From JAADDV01 sp964582875 (lineage in GTDB: Bacteria; Aquificota; Aquificia; Aquificales; Hydrogenothermaceae): 21,452 nt of DNA. The stretch is taken from the NCBI GenBank assembly GCA_964582875.1, contig CAZOTZ010000023.1:1-21452 (forward strand), in the 5' to 3' direction. Below are positions 14,420-21,452 of the stretch, in pieces. Position 1 is the first letter of the stretch; each line of letters opens with the position of its first letter. A program made the translations under genes and the position numbers. The notes beneath the pieces were generated by a model. It saw only the letters and a program-made list of their open reading frames with translations, made no database searches and had not been told where the DNA came from.

Positions 14420-14425
14420 ATTATA
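14420..14425 (-). promoter_or_regulatory. Candidate -10 box for hisZ
   Basis: On the minus strand TATAAT is read from 14425 to 14420, about 32 bases upstream of the hisZ TTG start. No good -35 match is found at 16-18 bases, so support is limited to the perfect hexamer and its position in the divergent gap with the gamma-glutamyltransferase gene. Confidence 0.35.
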
Positions 14426-14462
14426 CTAAAATAATTTTTTAAGACTTTTTAACAGGTGGAAA

Positions 14463-15983
14463 ATGAAAGGTGTAATAGCAGCAGGAGATATACTGACAGC
14501 TAAAGCAGGAGCTGTAATTCTTGAAGAAGGGGGTAATGCATTTGATGCGGCAGTTGCTGCTATGCTGGCAGCTCCTTTAGCTGAACCAGCTTTAACAAGT
14601 TTAGGAGGAGGAGGATTTCTGTTAGCTGTTCAAAAAGGTGTAATTCCTCTTATTTATGATTTTTTTGTAGATGTTCCTCCAAAAAGGGTAGAAGAACCTG
14701 ATTTTTTCCCTGTTTATGTTGATTTTGGCTCTACTGTTCAGGAGTTTCACATTGGCTGTGGTTCTGTCGCAGTTCCTGGAATGGTAGCAGGGATTAAAAG
14801 GGTACATGAAGAAAGGGGAAAACTTCCATTTAAAAAAGTTATTGAACCTGCTATAGAGTATGCAAGAAAAGGTATAAAACTTTCAAAAACACAGGCTTCA
14901 TTTGTAAAACTCCTTGAACCTATCTTTACAGCTACAGAAGAAGCCAAAAGTATATATGCTCCAGAAGGGAAACTTATAGACGAAAACACAACGTTTAAAA
15001 ATCCAGATTATGCAAACTTTCTGGAACTCCTTGAAAAGGAAGGCTCCCTTGTTTTTTATGAAGGGGAAGTAGCAGATAGGATAGATGAGCTGTGTAAAAG
15101 GAACAATGGTCTGTTAAGGAAAAAAGATTTACAGAGATACTCTGTTGATGAAAAAGACCCTATATATTTCAGGTTTAAAGGATTTGATGTATTTACAAAC
15201 TCTCCGCCGTCTCCAGGAGGTCTTCTTATAGCATTTACACTAAAACTTCTTGAAGAAGTAAATTTAGGAAAGTTTGGAAGTTTAAAACATATATCTTCCC
15301 TTGTTGAAGCAATGCACACTACACAGATATTTAGAAGAGAGAATGTTGATAAACATATCCATGGTAAAGACATTCACCTGATTTTAGAAGATGAAGCTCT
15401 TTTTTCTGTTTACAAATCATTTTTTAGCAAAAGGTTAAACCTTTGGGGAAACACTACCCATATATCTGTTATAGATGAAGAGTTAAATGCTGTAAGTGTT
15501 ACAACAACAAATGGTGAAGGTTCCGGTTATATTATTCCAGGAACAGGTATAATGCTTAACAACATGTTAGGTGAAGAAGACCTTAATCCTGGTGGATTTT
15601 TTAGATGGGAACCTTATGTTAGATTACCTTCAATGATGAGTCCAACTGTTGTTATGAAAGAAGGTGATGTAAAACTTGTCCTTGGAAGTGCTGGAAGTAA
15701 TAGGATTAGAAGTGCCATTCTCCAGACAGTTTTAAACTACACTGTTTTCAATAAAACAGTAAAAGAATCTGTGGAACTTCCAAGAATTCATTATGAAAAC
15801 CATGTTGTTTACTTTGAACCTGGATTTGATACAGAAGTGATAAATAAGCTATCAAAAGAGTTTGAAACAGTAGTTTTTGAAGAAAAAAGTTTATTCTTCG
15901 GTGGTGTCCAGGCTGTCACAGGTGATTTCACAGGAGCAGGAGACCCAAGGAGAGGGGGAATTTCAATATCTGTCAATCTATAA
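14463..15983 (+). CDS. Gamma-glutamyltransferase-like N-terminal nucleophile hydrolase
   Basis: The 506-aa product has the Ntn-hydrolase layout of gamma-glutamyltranspeptidases: ILEEGGNAFDAAVAAMLAAP (20-39), TSLGGGGFLL (45-54), GSVAVPGMVAGIKR (100-113), NSPPSPGGLL (246-255), and the autoprocessing site GNTTHISVID with catalytic Thr331 starting the small subunit. Further on are PSMMSPTVV and LGSAGSNRIRSAILQ, matching the family's GSPGG..I region. It has no signal peptide, so unlike E. coli Ggt it is probably cytoplasmic. The arginine that binds the gamma-glutamyl carboxylate (R114 in E. coli, in a DYRE context) is missing: the equivalent segment reads DFFVDVPP (66-73). Substrate is therefore uncertain; it could be an amidase of a related Ntn subgroup. 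It overlaps the convergent TenI/ThiE-like gene by 11 bases. Confidence 0.85.
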   Translation: MKGVIAAGDILTAKAGAVILEEGGNAFDAAVAAMLAAPLAEPALTSLGGGGFLLAVQKGVIPLIYDFFVDVPPKRVEEPDFFPVYVDFGSTVQEFHIGCGSVAVPGMVAGIKRVHEERGKLPFKKVIEPAIEYARKGIKLSKTQASFVKLLEPIFTATEEAKSIYAPEGKLIDENTTFKNPDYANFLELLEKEGSLVFYEGEVADRIDELCKRNNGLLRKKDLQRYSVDEKDPIYFRFKGFDVFTNSPPSPGGLLIAFTLKLLEEVNLGKFGSLKHISSLVEAMHTTQIFRRENVDKHIHGKDIHLILEDEALFSVYKSFFSKRLNLWGNTTHISVIDEELNAVSVTTTNGEGSGYIIPGTGIMLNNMLGEEDLNPGGFFRWEPYVRLPSMMSPTVVMKEGDVKLVLGSAGSNRIRSAILQTVLNYTVFNKTVKESVELPRIHYENHVVYFEPGFDTEVINKLSKEFETVVFEEKSLFFGGVQAVTGDFTGAGDPRRGGISISVNL

Positions 15984-16533
15984 AAAGCCTGATACCAGCT
16001 ATTCCATAAGCTCCTGTTGATAGAACTTCAGGGATATTTTCTTCAGTTATACCTCCAAGGGCATAAACAGGTATATTAACTGCGTTTACAACTTCCTTTA
16101 ACTTTTTTAAGCCAACTGGTTTTCCTTTTCCTGGTGTTTCAAATATTGGAGAAAATGTAATAAAATCTGCTCCAGCTTCTTCAGCTTTTTTTGCAGATTC
16201 TATGCTATGACATGATTTACCTACGATAAGCTCTGGGAATTTATGCTTTACAGCTTCTACAGGGATACTCCTTTCTGGAAGATGAACCCCTTCAGCTCCA
16301 GTTAGAACTGCTATGTCCACTCTGCTATTTATAAGTAAAACAGTATCATAACCATCAAGTAAATTTTTCATATTTTCAGCAAGGTAAAAAAGCTCTTCAT
16401 CAGGAAGGTCTTTTTCCCTTAGCTGGAACATACGTATCCCTTTACTGAGCATCCTTTTCACCTGTTCTTCAAAATCCCTTTTAAACTGTTTCCTATCTGT
16501 AATTGCGTAGTACTTCTTTAAAAATAGATGCAT
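15973..16533 (-). CDS. ThiE/TenI-family TIM-barrel protein
   Basis: The 186-aa product is a compact ThiE/TenI TIM barrel. KYYAITDRK starts it, FQLREKDLPDEEL is the first phosphate-side motif, then LLINSRVDIAVLTGAEGVHL, VGKSCHSIESAKKAEEAGAD, SPIFETPGKGKPVGLKKLKE and VYALGGITEENIPE, ending GIAGIRLFI. ThiE joins HMP-PP and thiazole phosphate; TenI aromatises the thiazole. True ThiE usually has VHLGQ.D and GP.F.T.TK, whereas this reads VHLPERS and SPIFETPGKG, which is closer to TenI-like members. I therefore leave the symbol open. Its ATG shares one base with the stop of the small membrane gene upstream (TAATG), so the two are translationally coupled. No other thiamine gene is visible. Confidence 0.85.
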   Translation of the reverse strand: MHLFLKKYYAITDRKQFKRDFEEQVKRMLSKGIRMFQLREKDLPDEELFYLAENMKNLLDGYDTVLLINSRVDIAVLTGAEGVHLPERSIPVEAVKHKFPELIVGKSCHSIESAKKAEEAGADFITFSPIFETPGKGKPVGLKKLKEVVNAVNIPVYALGGITEENIPEVLSTGAYGIAGIRLFID

Positions 16534-16631
16534 TACTCTCCTTTATCCAGATAAACAAAAATTCCAAATACTGCAAACGCAAATACAACCATAGCAATTA
16601 TAACTATCGGAAACCATGTTCCAACATCCAT
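16533..16631 (-). CDS. 32-aa single-helix membrane protein upstream of the ThiE/TenI gene
   Basis: A short frame starts at ATG 16631 eight bases after AAGGAGG and ends TAA at 16535-16533, overlapping the next ATG by one base. The product starts MDVGTWFPIVIIA, has an uninterrupted hydrophobic helix of about 20 residues rich in Val, Phe, Ile and Ala, and ends FVYLDKGE. The perfect ribosome binding site, TAATG coupling and clean transmembrane helix argue that it is real. Size and topology recall small accessory subunits of respiratory oxidases or other membrane complexes (CydX- or CcoQ/S-like), but no diagnostic motif supports any of them. It carries the leader of the transcript regulated from the palindrome-rich gap. 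Confidence 0.75.
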   Translation of the reverse strand: MDVGTWFPIVIIAMVVFAFAVFGIFVYLDKGE

Positions 16632-16678
16632 TTATATAACCTCCTTCTTTTATTGTCTAAGAAATATTTTATTCCTTT

Positions 16679-16697
16679 ATGAACAGATGTTCATCTG
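16679..16697. promoter_or_regulatory. Overlapping palindromic operator candidate
   Basis: ATGAACAGATGTTCAT (16679-16694) is a 7-2-7 perfect palindrome. Overlapping it, CAGATGTTCATCTG (16684-16697) is a 6-2-6 perfect palindrome. The TGAAC/GTTCA arms look like those of many TetR-type operators. On the minus strand it overlaps a possible -35 (TGAACA) 16 bases before TAAAAT, upstream of the 32-aa gene, so a bound protein would probably repress that transcript. Confidence 0.5.
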
Positions 16698-16705
16698 AAG
16701 AGTTA

Positions 16706-16733
16706 TTGTAAAAAATTTTTACAAATTTTTACA
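16706..16733. promoter_or_regulatory. Perfect inverted repeat with tandem half-site in the divergent gap
   Basis: TTGTAAAAA (16706-16714), one base, TTTTTACAA (16716-16724) is a 9-1-9 perfect inverted repeat. The unit AATTTTTACA also occurs twice with a 10-base period (16714-16723 and 16724-16733), one DNA helical turn apart, as expected for cooperative binding sites. A similar GTAAAAAACA lies near 16775. Confidence 0.45.
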
Positions 16734-16740
16734 TTAAAAC

Positions 16741-16755
16741 TGACAATCTTTGTCA
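16741..16755. promoter_or_regulatory. Third palindrome in the divergent gap
   Basis: TGACAATCTTTGTCA is a 6-3-6 perfect inverted repeat about 50-65 bases upstream of the sigma-54-like site at 16806. It could be an enhancer or operator site. Confidence 0.4.
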
Positions 16756-16805
16756 TAAACCGTCCTTTTCACTGTAAAAAACATTAACATTTTTGTTTTT
16801 ATTTT

Positions 16806-16821
16806 TGGCATGAAATTTTCA
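16806..16821 (+). promoter_or_regulatory. Sigma-54-like promoter for the lipoprotein gene
   Basis: TGGCATGAAATTTTCA fits TGGCACGNNNNTTGCW with correct -24/-12 spacing. The -24 part is nearly perfect (TGGCATG), but the -12 GC reads TC, losing one key G. It lies about 45 bases before ATG 16866. A functional link to the sigma-54 activator at 11139 is speculative. Confidence 0.35.
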
Positions 16822-16865
16822 TATATATAAACAGGAAATAAGAAAAACCCAGGGGGAGAGTGAAG

Positions 16866-17995
16866 ATGACAAGAAAAAAAATAATAACAACAGCTGTACT
16901 AACAGCTGCAGTGTTGTGGGGATGTGGTGGAGGAGGGGGGGCTTCTTCAAATGAAAGTAGCTTTACACCTACAAACATAACTACCCAAGGAGAGGCTAAA
17001 AAAGTTTCTTCATCAGGGCTAAAAACAATCAAAGAAATCACGTCTATTGGGGAAACAGGAATTTCTACAGCTTCAAAAGAAGCAAAATTAGGTCTTCTTA
17101 AGGCAGTTTTAAAAGTAACAAACGGGGGAATAACTCCCCAATCTGAAACCAGAAGCTGTAATAACGGAGGAACTGTTGTTTTAGAACAAACAGGGGAGAA
17201 TTCAGCCTCTATCCAGTTTAATAACTGTCAACCAACAGAATGTGAAACACTAAATGGAAGAGTTTATGCTTCTTTTTCTGATAACAACAACAACGGTATT
17301 ATTGAAAATGCTTCTTTAACTTTTGAGAATGGATTTTCATATGAAAATAGCTGTGATAGTGAAACAATAAATGTAGGGGGGGATTTTTCAATCTCTATGG
17401 TCGGCAAGCTTCCAGGGGGAGATATTTACGATAATAACGACAGAATAAAAGCCGACCTTATATTTAATGGGGGGGAGGTTCTTTTTAGAAAAAATGGAAA
17501 AGAGGAAAGAGCCTCATTTTTTCAGCTTGATTTTTACGGAAATGAAAGCGACCCAGTAGACGCTGATATAGAGTACTCAATAAACGGTGGCTTTGTTTAC
17601 AGTGATAACTACTGTTTGAATGATACTGTTAGCGTGATTTTTCAAACACAAAACATTTTTAAAGAGTATGAAGCCTCTGGATGTCCGTATACAGGAAAGT
17701 TAGTTATCAATGGTGGACAGGTAACAGTTGAAGCCTATGATAATGACGGGAATAACAAAATTCGGATATATTTAGGAAACGATATGGTGTATGACGGAAG
17801 TTGCAGTGAGCTGGAGAATTNNNNNNNNNNNNNNNNNNNNNNNNNNNNNNNNNNNNNNNNNNNNNNNNNNNNNNNNNNNNNNNNNNNNNNNNNNNNNNNN
17901 NNNNNNNNNNNNNNNNNNNNATATATTTAGGAAACGATATGGTGTATGACGGAAGTTGCAGTGAGCTGGAGAATTTAGATGTGTGCCCTGAGTAG
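16866..17995 (+). CDS. Predicted lipoprotein of unknown function, interrupted by an assembly gap
   Basis: The product starts MTRKKIITTAVLTAAVLWGC with a lipobox (LWGC, lipidated cysteine at residue 20) and a poly-Gly linker. The mature part is Asn/Asp/Gly- and beta-rich with about eight cysteines, for example RSCNNGG and NNCQPTECE, suggesting a disulphide-bonded surface domain. No family recognised. ATG 16866 is chosen over GTG 16860 because AGGGGGAG (16851-16858) is seven bases away. The frame runs into 100 N and appears to stop just after, but the 55 bases before the gap (17766-17820) recur exactly after it (17921-17975). Removing one copy and the N stretch joins the frame through ENLDVCPE to TAG 17993-17995, 324 codons plus stop. 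The length in the real genome should be about 324 aa, unless the gap hides extra tandem copies. Confidence 0.8.
17766..17820. repeat. 55-bp exact duplicate, left copy, flanking the N gap
   Basis: Identical base for base to 17921-17975. The exact 55-base length and position on both sides of a round 100-N gap point to an unmerged contig overlap rather than a biological repeat. Confidence 0.9.
17821..17920. other. Assembly gap (100 N)
   Basis: One hundred undetermined bases, a conventional placeholder length. Flanking duplication indicates the two contigs overlap here, so the true distance is probably zero and the lipoprotein gene is intact. Confidence 0.95.
17921..17975. repeat. 55-bp exact duplicate, right copy, flanking the N gap
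   Basis: Second copy of the 55-base sequence at 17766-17820; see that entry. Confidence 0.9.
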
Positions 17996-18049
17996 CGCAC
18001 CTCAATCCCCTCCCTCCTTTGTTTCATTGCACTAAACCTCAACGTCTCT

Positions 18050-18074
18050 GGCGGGTGAAAACCCGCCCTTTTTT
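18050..18074 (+). terminator. Rho-independent terminator after the lipoprotein gene
   Basis: GGCGGGT (18050-18056), GAAA tetraloop, ACCCGCC (18061-18067), then C and six T. The GC-only stem with a stable GNRA loop is strong. It lies 55 bases after the lipoprotein stop and just before the convergent proA stop codon; on the minus strand there is no long T run. Confidence 0.9.
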
Positions 18075-18078
18075 ATTT

Positions 18079-19422
18079 TCACTTAAGTTCGCATGCTTCC
18101 TTGTTTATTTGCACTTTTTCGTTCTCCTCTGGAATACCTACATTGTTTCTTATCTGTCCATTTCCAAATATAACAAACTTAGGTATTGTAAGTTCTTTAA
18201 GTCCCATTGGACCTCTTGCATGGATTTTATCTGTAGAGATTCCCATTTCTGCTCCTAAGCCAAACTCATTTCCGTCTGTAAATCTTGTTGAAGCGTTTAT
18301 ATAAACAGCTGCACTGTCAACCTCATTTATAAATCTCATTCCTTTTTCATAGTTCTCTGTGATTATAGACTCCGAATGGGAAGAACCATATTTGTGGATA
18401 AAATCTATAGCTTCATCTAAGCTATCTACCACTTTAACAGCAATAATAAGGTCTAAAAACTCTTCATAATAGTCTTCCTCTTTTGCAGGAACAATTTCTG
18501 TATCTTTTGCCTTAGGGTCATCTTTAAGTATATTAAGAGCTGTTTCATCACATCTCATCTCTACACCAGCTTTTCCATAGTAGTATGCTATCTCAGGTAA
18601 AAACTTTTCTGCTATCTCCTTGTGAACAATAAGATTTTCTATCGCATTACAAACAGAAGGTCTTTCTACCTTTGCATTAAATGCAATGTTTAATGCTTTT
18701 TCTAAATCAGCCTCACTATCCACATAAAGATTACATACTCCTTTGTAGTGTTTGATAACAGGCATTTTAGCTTTTTCTGCAACAGCTCTTATTAAACCTT
18801 CTCCTCCCCTTGGAATAACAACATCTATATAGTTGTCCATCTCAAGTAAATGATTGACAACTTCCCTATCTGTTGTATCTACAAATTGAATAGCATCTTC
18901 CGGAAAACCTGTTTCCCTTGAAGCCTGTTTAATGATATCAACAAGAACCCTGTTTGAGTTTATGGTTTCGCTACCACCTTTCAAGATAACCGCATTTGAA
19001 GACTTCATACATAAGGAGGCTGCTTCTATTGTTACGTTTGGTCTTGCTTCGTATATAATCATTATCGTTCCAAGTGGAACCCTCATCTGACCTATTTTTA
19101 AACCATTTGGTCTTGTCCACATTGAAATGATTTCACCTACAGGGTCAGGTAGAGATGCTACATCTTTTAAAACCTGAACCATTCCGTTTATTCTTTTCTC
19201 ATTCAAAGCCAGTCTATCTAAAAGAGCTTTTGAATAACCTTTTTTCTCTGCAAACTCTAAATCTTTCTCGTTTGCTTCCTGAATCTCTTTTTTCCTTTCT
19301 ATAAGAAGCTCAGCTGCTCTTAAAAGTGCTTTGTTTTTCGTATCTGTTGTTATTTTTCTGAGTTTTATCTGGGACTTTTTAGCTCTTTTTGCAAGCTCTT
19401 CAGCATATTTATATAAATCCAT
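18079..19422 (-). CDS. proA: Gamma-glutamyl phosphate reductase ProA
   Basis: ProA reduces gamma-glutamyl phosphate to glutamate-5-semialdehyde with NADPH, the second step of proline synthesis. The 447-aa product shows the ProA aldehyde dehydrogenase pattern: MRVPLGTIMIIYEARPNVTI (113-132), VILKGGSETINSN (145-157), VIPRGGEGLI (202-211), VIKHYKGVCNLYVD (222-235), the catalytic Cys258 in RPSVCNAIE, and ASTRFTDGNEFGLGAEMGIS. The C-terminal 20 or so residues after FVIFGNGQIR exceed the usual 415-430 aa length. AGGAGG precedes the ATG, which lies 21 bases after folC. proB is not in the window. Confidence 0.95.
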   Translation of the reverse strand: MDLYKYAEELAKRAKKSQIKLRKITTDTKNKALLRAAELLIERKKEIQEANEKDLEFAEKKGYSKALLDRLALNEKRINGMVQVLKDVASLPDPVGEIISMWTRPNGLKIGQMRVPLGTIMIIYEARPNVTIEAASLCMKSSNAVILKGGSETINSNRVLVDIIKQASRETGFPEDAIQFVDTTDREVVNHLLEMDNYIDVVIPRGGEGLIRAVAEKAKMPVIKHYKGVCNLYVDSEADLEKALNIAFNAKVERPSVCNAIENLIVHKEIAEKFLPEIAYYYGKAGVEMRCDETALNILKDDPKAKDTEIVPAKEEDYYEEFLDLIIAVKVVDSLDEAIDFIHKYGSSHSESIITENYEKGMRFINEVDSAAVYINASTRFTDGNEFGLGAEMGISTDKIHARGPMGLKELTIPKFVIFGNGQIRNNVGIPEENEKVQINKEACELK

Positions 19423-19443
19423 TCTATACCTCCTTTTTTTAGA

Positions 19444-20670
19444 TTATTTTACATGATTCGCAGATAAAACTTCTCCAACAAGGTAAAGGGAACCAATCAC
19501 AAGTATAAGTTTATCATCGCTGTATATACTTGAGGCGTACTCTAAAGCATCTTTTACATTTTCAAAAAAGGGAAAAGGTATATCTTTAAAATCTTCTTTT
19601 TTTAGTCCCCGTGATACATTTATCTGGGTAAGTATCACTTTTTCTGAAAAAGAAGAAACTGTATTTAGTATCTTCTTCCAGTTTTTATCCTTCATTCCTG
19701 AGTATAAAGTTATTATTTTTTTATCTGGGAATAACTCCTTTATTTCTTTAAATGTTTTTAAAACTGCATCTTCGTTATGGGCTCCATCAACAACTGTAAA
19801 GGGATTTTTAGAGACAATTTCCATTCTTCCAGACCAGAAAGTTTTTCTTAAAGCCTGTTTTATCTTTTCCTGTGAATAAGTAAGTCCTTTTTTTTCACAG
19901 TAAACTAAAAAAGCTGTTAATGCTGTTGAGGCATTCTGGATTTGCCTATCTCCAGGCATAGATATCTCAAGGTTTTTAAACTTCTTTCCTTTAAAAAAAT
20001 AATCAAAACTGTTTATTCCTGTTTTCTTATAGGAAAAACCAATTGGATAATGGTATATTTCTTTAACTCCTTTTAAGATTACTTTAGATATCAGTTCCAT
20101 CTGCTCAGACCCTATAACAGTAGGTCTGTTTTTTCTGCATATTCCTGCTTTTTCTTCTGCTATTTTTTCTAAGGTATCTCCAAGTAGGTGGGTATGGTCT
20201 AAGGAAACATTGGTTATAACTGATACTTCAGGTTCCACAATATTTGTTGAATCCCATCTTCCACCTAAACCAACTTCAAGAACTGCTATATCAATTTTTT
20301 CATCTGAGAAGTATTTAAAAGCAAGAAGTGTTGATGCTTCAAAATAAGTAAGGTTGTACTTTTTTATAACAGGTACGAGGGTTTCTATATACTGCTGAAG
20401 TTTTTCATCTGTTATCTCTTTTCTGTTTACCTGCCATCTTTCGTTTTCTTTTACAAGGTGGGGAGATGTGAAAAGACCGGTTTTCAATCCATGTTCCCTA
20501 AAAAGACTTTCAAGAAACACACATGTTGAACCTTTCCCATTTGTCCCTGATACAAGTATAGAAGGAAAGTTCTCCTGTGGATTTCCTAACTCTTCACAGG
20601 CTTTTTTTATTCTCTCAAGTCCTGGCTCTATATGAAAAACTTTTTTTTGAAACAATGAGTACAGTTTCAT
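19444..20670 (-). CDS. folC: Folylpolyglutamate synthase / dihydrofolate synthase FolC
   Basis: FolC adds glutamate to dihydropteroate and folates using ATP. The 408-aa product has the Mur-ligase-type P-loop SGTNGKGST (41-49), FTSPHL (67-72), VLEVGLGGRWDSTN, SLDHTHLLGDTLEKIAEEKA and, in the C-terminal domain, VVDGAHNEDAV. It is of typical length with no signal peptide. Its ATG overlaps the lgt stop by four bases (ATGA type), so they are coupled. The gene pair and proA downstream look like one operon transcribed from left of lgt, outside the window. Confidence 0.93.
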   Translation of the reverse strand: MKLYSLFQKKVFHIEPGLERIKKACEELGNPQENFPSILVSGTNGKGSTCVFLESLFREHGLKTGLFTSPHLVKENERWQVNRKEITDEKLQQYIETLVPVIKKYNLTYFEASTLLAFKYFSDEKIDIAVLEVGLGGRWDSTNIVEPEVSVITNVSLDHTHLLGDTLEKIAEEKAGICRKNRPTVIGSEQMELISKVILKGVKEIYHYPIGFSYKKTGINSFDYFFKGKKFKNLEISMPGDRQIQNASTALTAFLVYCEKKGLTYSQEKIKQALRKTFWSGRMEIVSKNPFTVVDGAHNEDAVLKTFKEIKELFPDKKIITLYSGMKDKNWKKILNTVSSFSEKVILTQINVSRGLKKEDFKDIPFPFFENVKDALEYASSIYSDDKLILVIGSLYLVGEVLSANHVK

Positions 20671-21443
20671 GCTTTTTTCCTGCTATACCCATAAATAAAT
20701 ACAAGAATTCCTATTATTACCATACCTATACTTACAATCTGGTTCCAGGTTAGACCTATAACAGGAAGAGGTGGTGTAACTCCCCTCCAGAATTCAAGAC
20801 CAAATCTCTCAAGACCGTAAAAAATCAGGTATAAAGAAAGAATCTCTCCATCAAACTTCTTTTTTCTGTAAACAAGGAAAAGAATAAGGAATATAGTAAA
20901 GTTTCCTATAGCTTCTGCTGGTTGTGTTGGATACAGTGGAATTCCTGATGGGGCTGCTGTATCTGGGTTGTGTGGAAATGTTATTGCAAAATCTCTAAAA
21001 GGAGAGTTTTCAGGAACAGGCTTACCATAGCAACATCCAGCACAAGTACAGCCTATTCTTCCAAAAGCATGTCCTATAACAACTGATATACCTGCAATAT
21101 CTCCTATTTTAAGAACAGGATAGTTATATTTCTTCAGTAAATAAAGAAGAACTACTGCTCCTCCAATAAAAGCTCCAAACCAGTCTATTCCTCCTTTCCA
21201 GAAAGCTATATAATCATAAAGAGATTTAAACTGCTCTCTATGTTCTATTACATAAGCTAACCTTGCACCTACTATTCCACCTAAGATTGTGTAAAAAAAC
21301 AGGTTTTCAACATGTTCTTTTTTTATTCCTTCTTTTTTTGCAAAGTAAAGAGCAACAAAAAAAGAAACAATCATACCTATAGCAACAAGAACTCCATATG
21401 TGTGTATTGTAAAATCTCCAATCTTAATCAAATCAGGAAACAT
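20667..21443 (-). CDS. lgt: Prolipoprotein diacylglyceryl transferase Lgt
   Basis: Lgt attaches diacylglycerol from phosphatidylglycerol to the lipobox cysteine of prolipoproteins in the inner membrane. The 258-aa product has about seven hydrophobic helices and the family motifs: HTYGVLVAIGM (14-24), GGIVGARLAYV (55-65), DWFGAFIGG (88-96) and the signature HAFGRIGCTCAGCCYGKP (125-142). It ends with GLERFGLEFWRG, the conserved arginine-containing segment, and a last membrane helix. The ATG at 21443 has GGAGGA at the window's edge. The product would modify the two lipoproteins encoded at 4002 and 16866. Confidence 0.95.
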   Translation of the reverse strand: MFPDLIKIGDFTIHTYGVLVAIGMIVSFFVALYFAKKEGIKKEHVENLFFYTILGGIVGARLAYVIEHREQFKSLYDYIAFWKGGIDWFGAFIGGAVVLLYLLKKYNYPVLKIGDIAGISVVIGHAFGRIGCTCAGCCYGKPVPENSPFRDFAITFPHNPDTAAPSGIPLYPTQPAEAIGNFTIFLILFLVYRKKKFDGEILSLYLIFYGLERFGLEFWRGVTPPLPVIGLTWNQIVSIGMVIIGILVFIYGYSRKKA

Positions 21444-21452
21444 CAGTCCTCC

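Noticed and set aside
17766..17975. A biological tandem repeat or phase-variable element in the lipoprotein gene
   Set aside because: The exact 55-base identity beside a round 100-N placeholder is better explained by an unmerged contig overlap, and collapsing it restores the frame.
17707..18042. Minus-strand frames across the N gap
   Set aside because: They consist mainly of undetermined residues and antisense of the lipoprotein gene.
18019..18304. Plus-strand short frames opposite the end of proA
   Set aside because: They are antisense of a clear housekeeping gene, with no ribosome binding site or recognisable product.

Overview
The window reads as an AT-rich chromosomal segment of a thermophilic bacterium, most likely Aquificota (Hydrogenothermaceae, such as Persephonella or Sulfurihydrogenibium). 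That is an inference. It rests on a DUF1931 histone-fold protein of the Aquifex Aq_328 type, archaeal-type prefoldin genes in a clearly bacterial context (flagella, lipoproteins, sigma-54, Lgt, SlyD), and the lysine/glutamate/isoleucine-rich proteins. No tRNA, rRNA or CRISPR array was seen.

Region 1 (1-3976, + strand) is the unusual part. A decayed TnpB-like transposon remnant and a truncated ORF tail lie at the left edge. They are followed by a promoter with a palindrome beside it and six genes in one direction: an unrecognised 230-aa protein, a stand-alone RAMP-fold protein resembling Csm5 of type III CRISPR complexes, prefoldin alpha, a miniature prefoldin-beta-like protein, an exported YfdX-family protein and a DUF1931 histone pseudodimer. 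A strong bidirectional terminator closes it. No cas10, csm2-4, cas6 or repeat array accompanies the RAMP protein, so this looks like a RAMP/chaperone/histone locus with a role other than standard CRISPR defence, or an undescribed one.

Region 2 (4002-6920, - strand) is rsgA, a small PD-(D/E)XK-like protein overlapping it, and a 521-aa lipoprotein. Region 3 (6999-12569, + strand) holds a PrpE/PNKP-like metallophosphatase, then flgK and flgL. Each flagellar gene is preceded by a near-consensus sigma-28 promoter whose -35 box contains the stop codon of the preceding gene. A DUF445 membrane protein and a PilZ-zinc ribbon-sigma-54 activator follow, which suggests c-di-GMP control of flagellar or surface genes.

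Region 4 (12595-15983) contains slyD and hisZ on the minus strand and a gamma-glutamyltransferase-like gene on the plus strand. Region 5 (15973-18078) contains a TenI/ThiE-like gene preceded by a 32-aa single-helix membrane protein with overlapping stop/start. A divergent intergenic region carries three perfect palindromes and a sigma-54-like site, and a lipoprotein gene follows. That gene is interrupted by a 100-N gap flanked by an exact 55-bp duplication. Collapsing the duplication restores an intact 324-codon ORF, so the gap is probably an assembly artefact.

Region 6 (18079-21443, - strand) is an lgt-folC-proA run of housekeeping genes. Lgt would modify the two lipoproteins encoded in the window.
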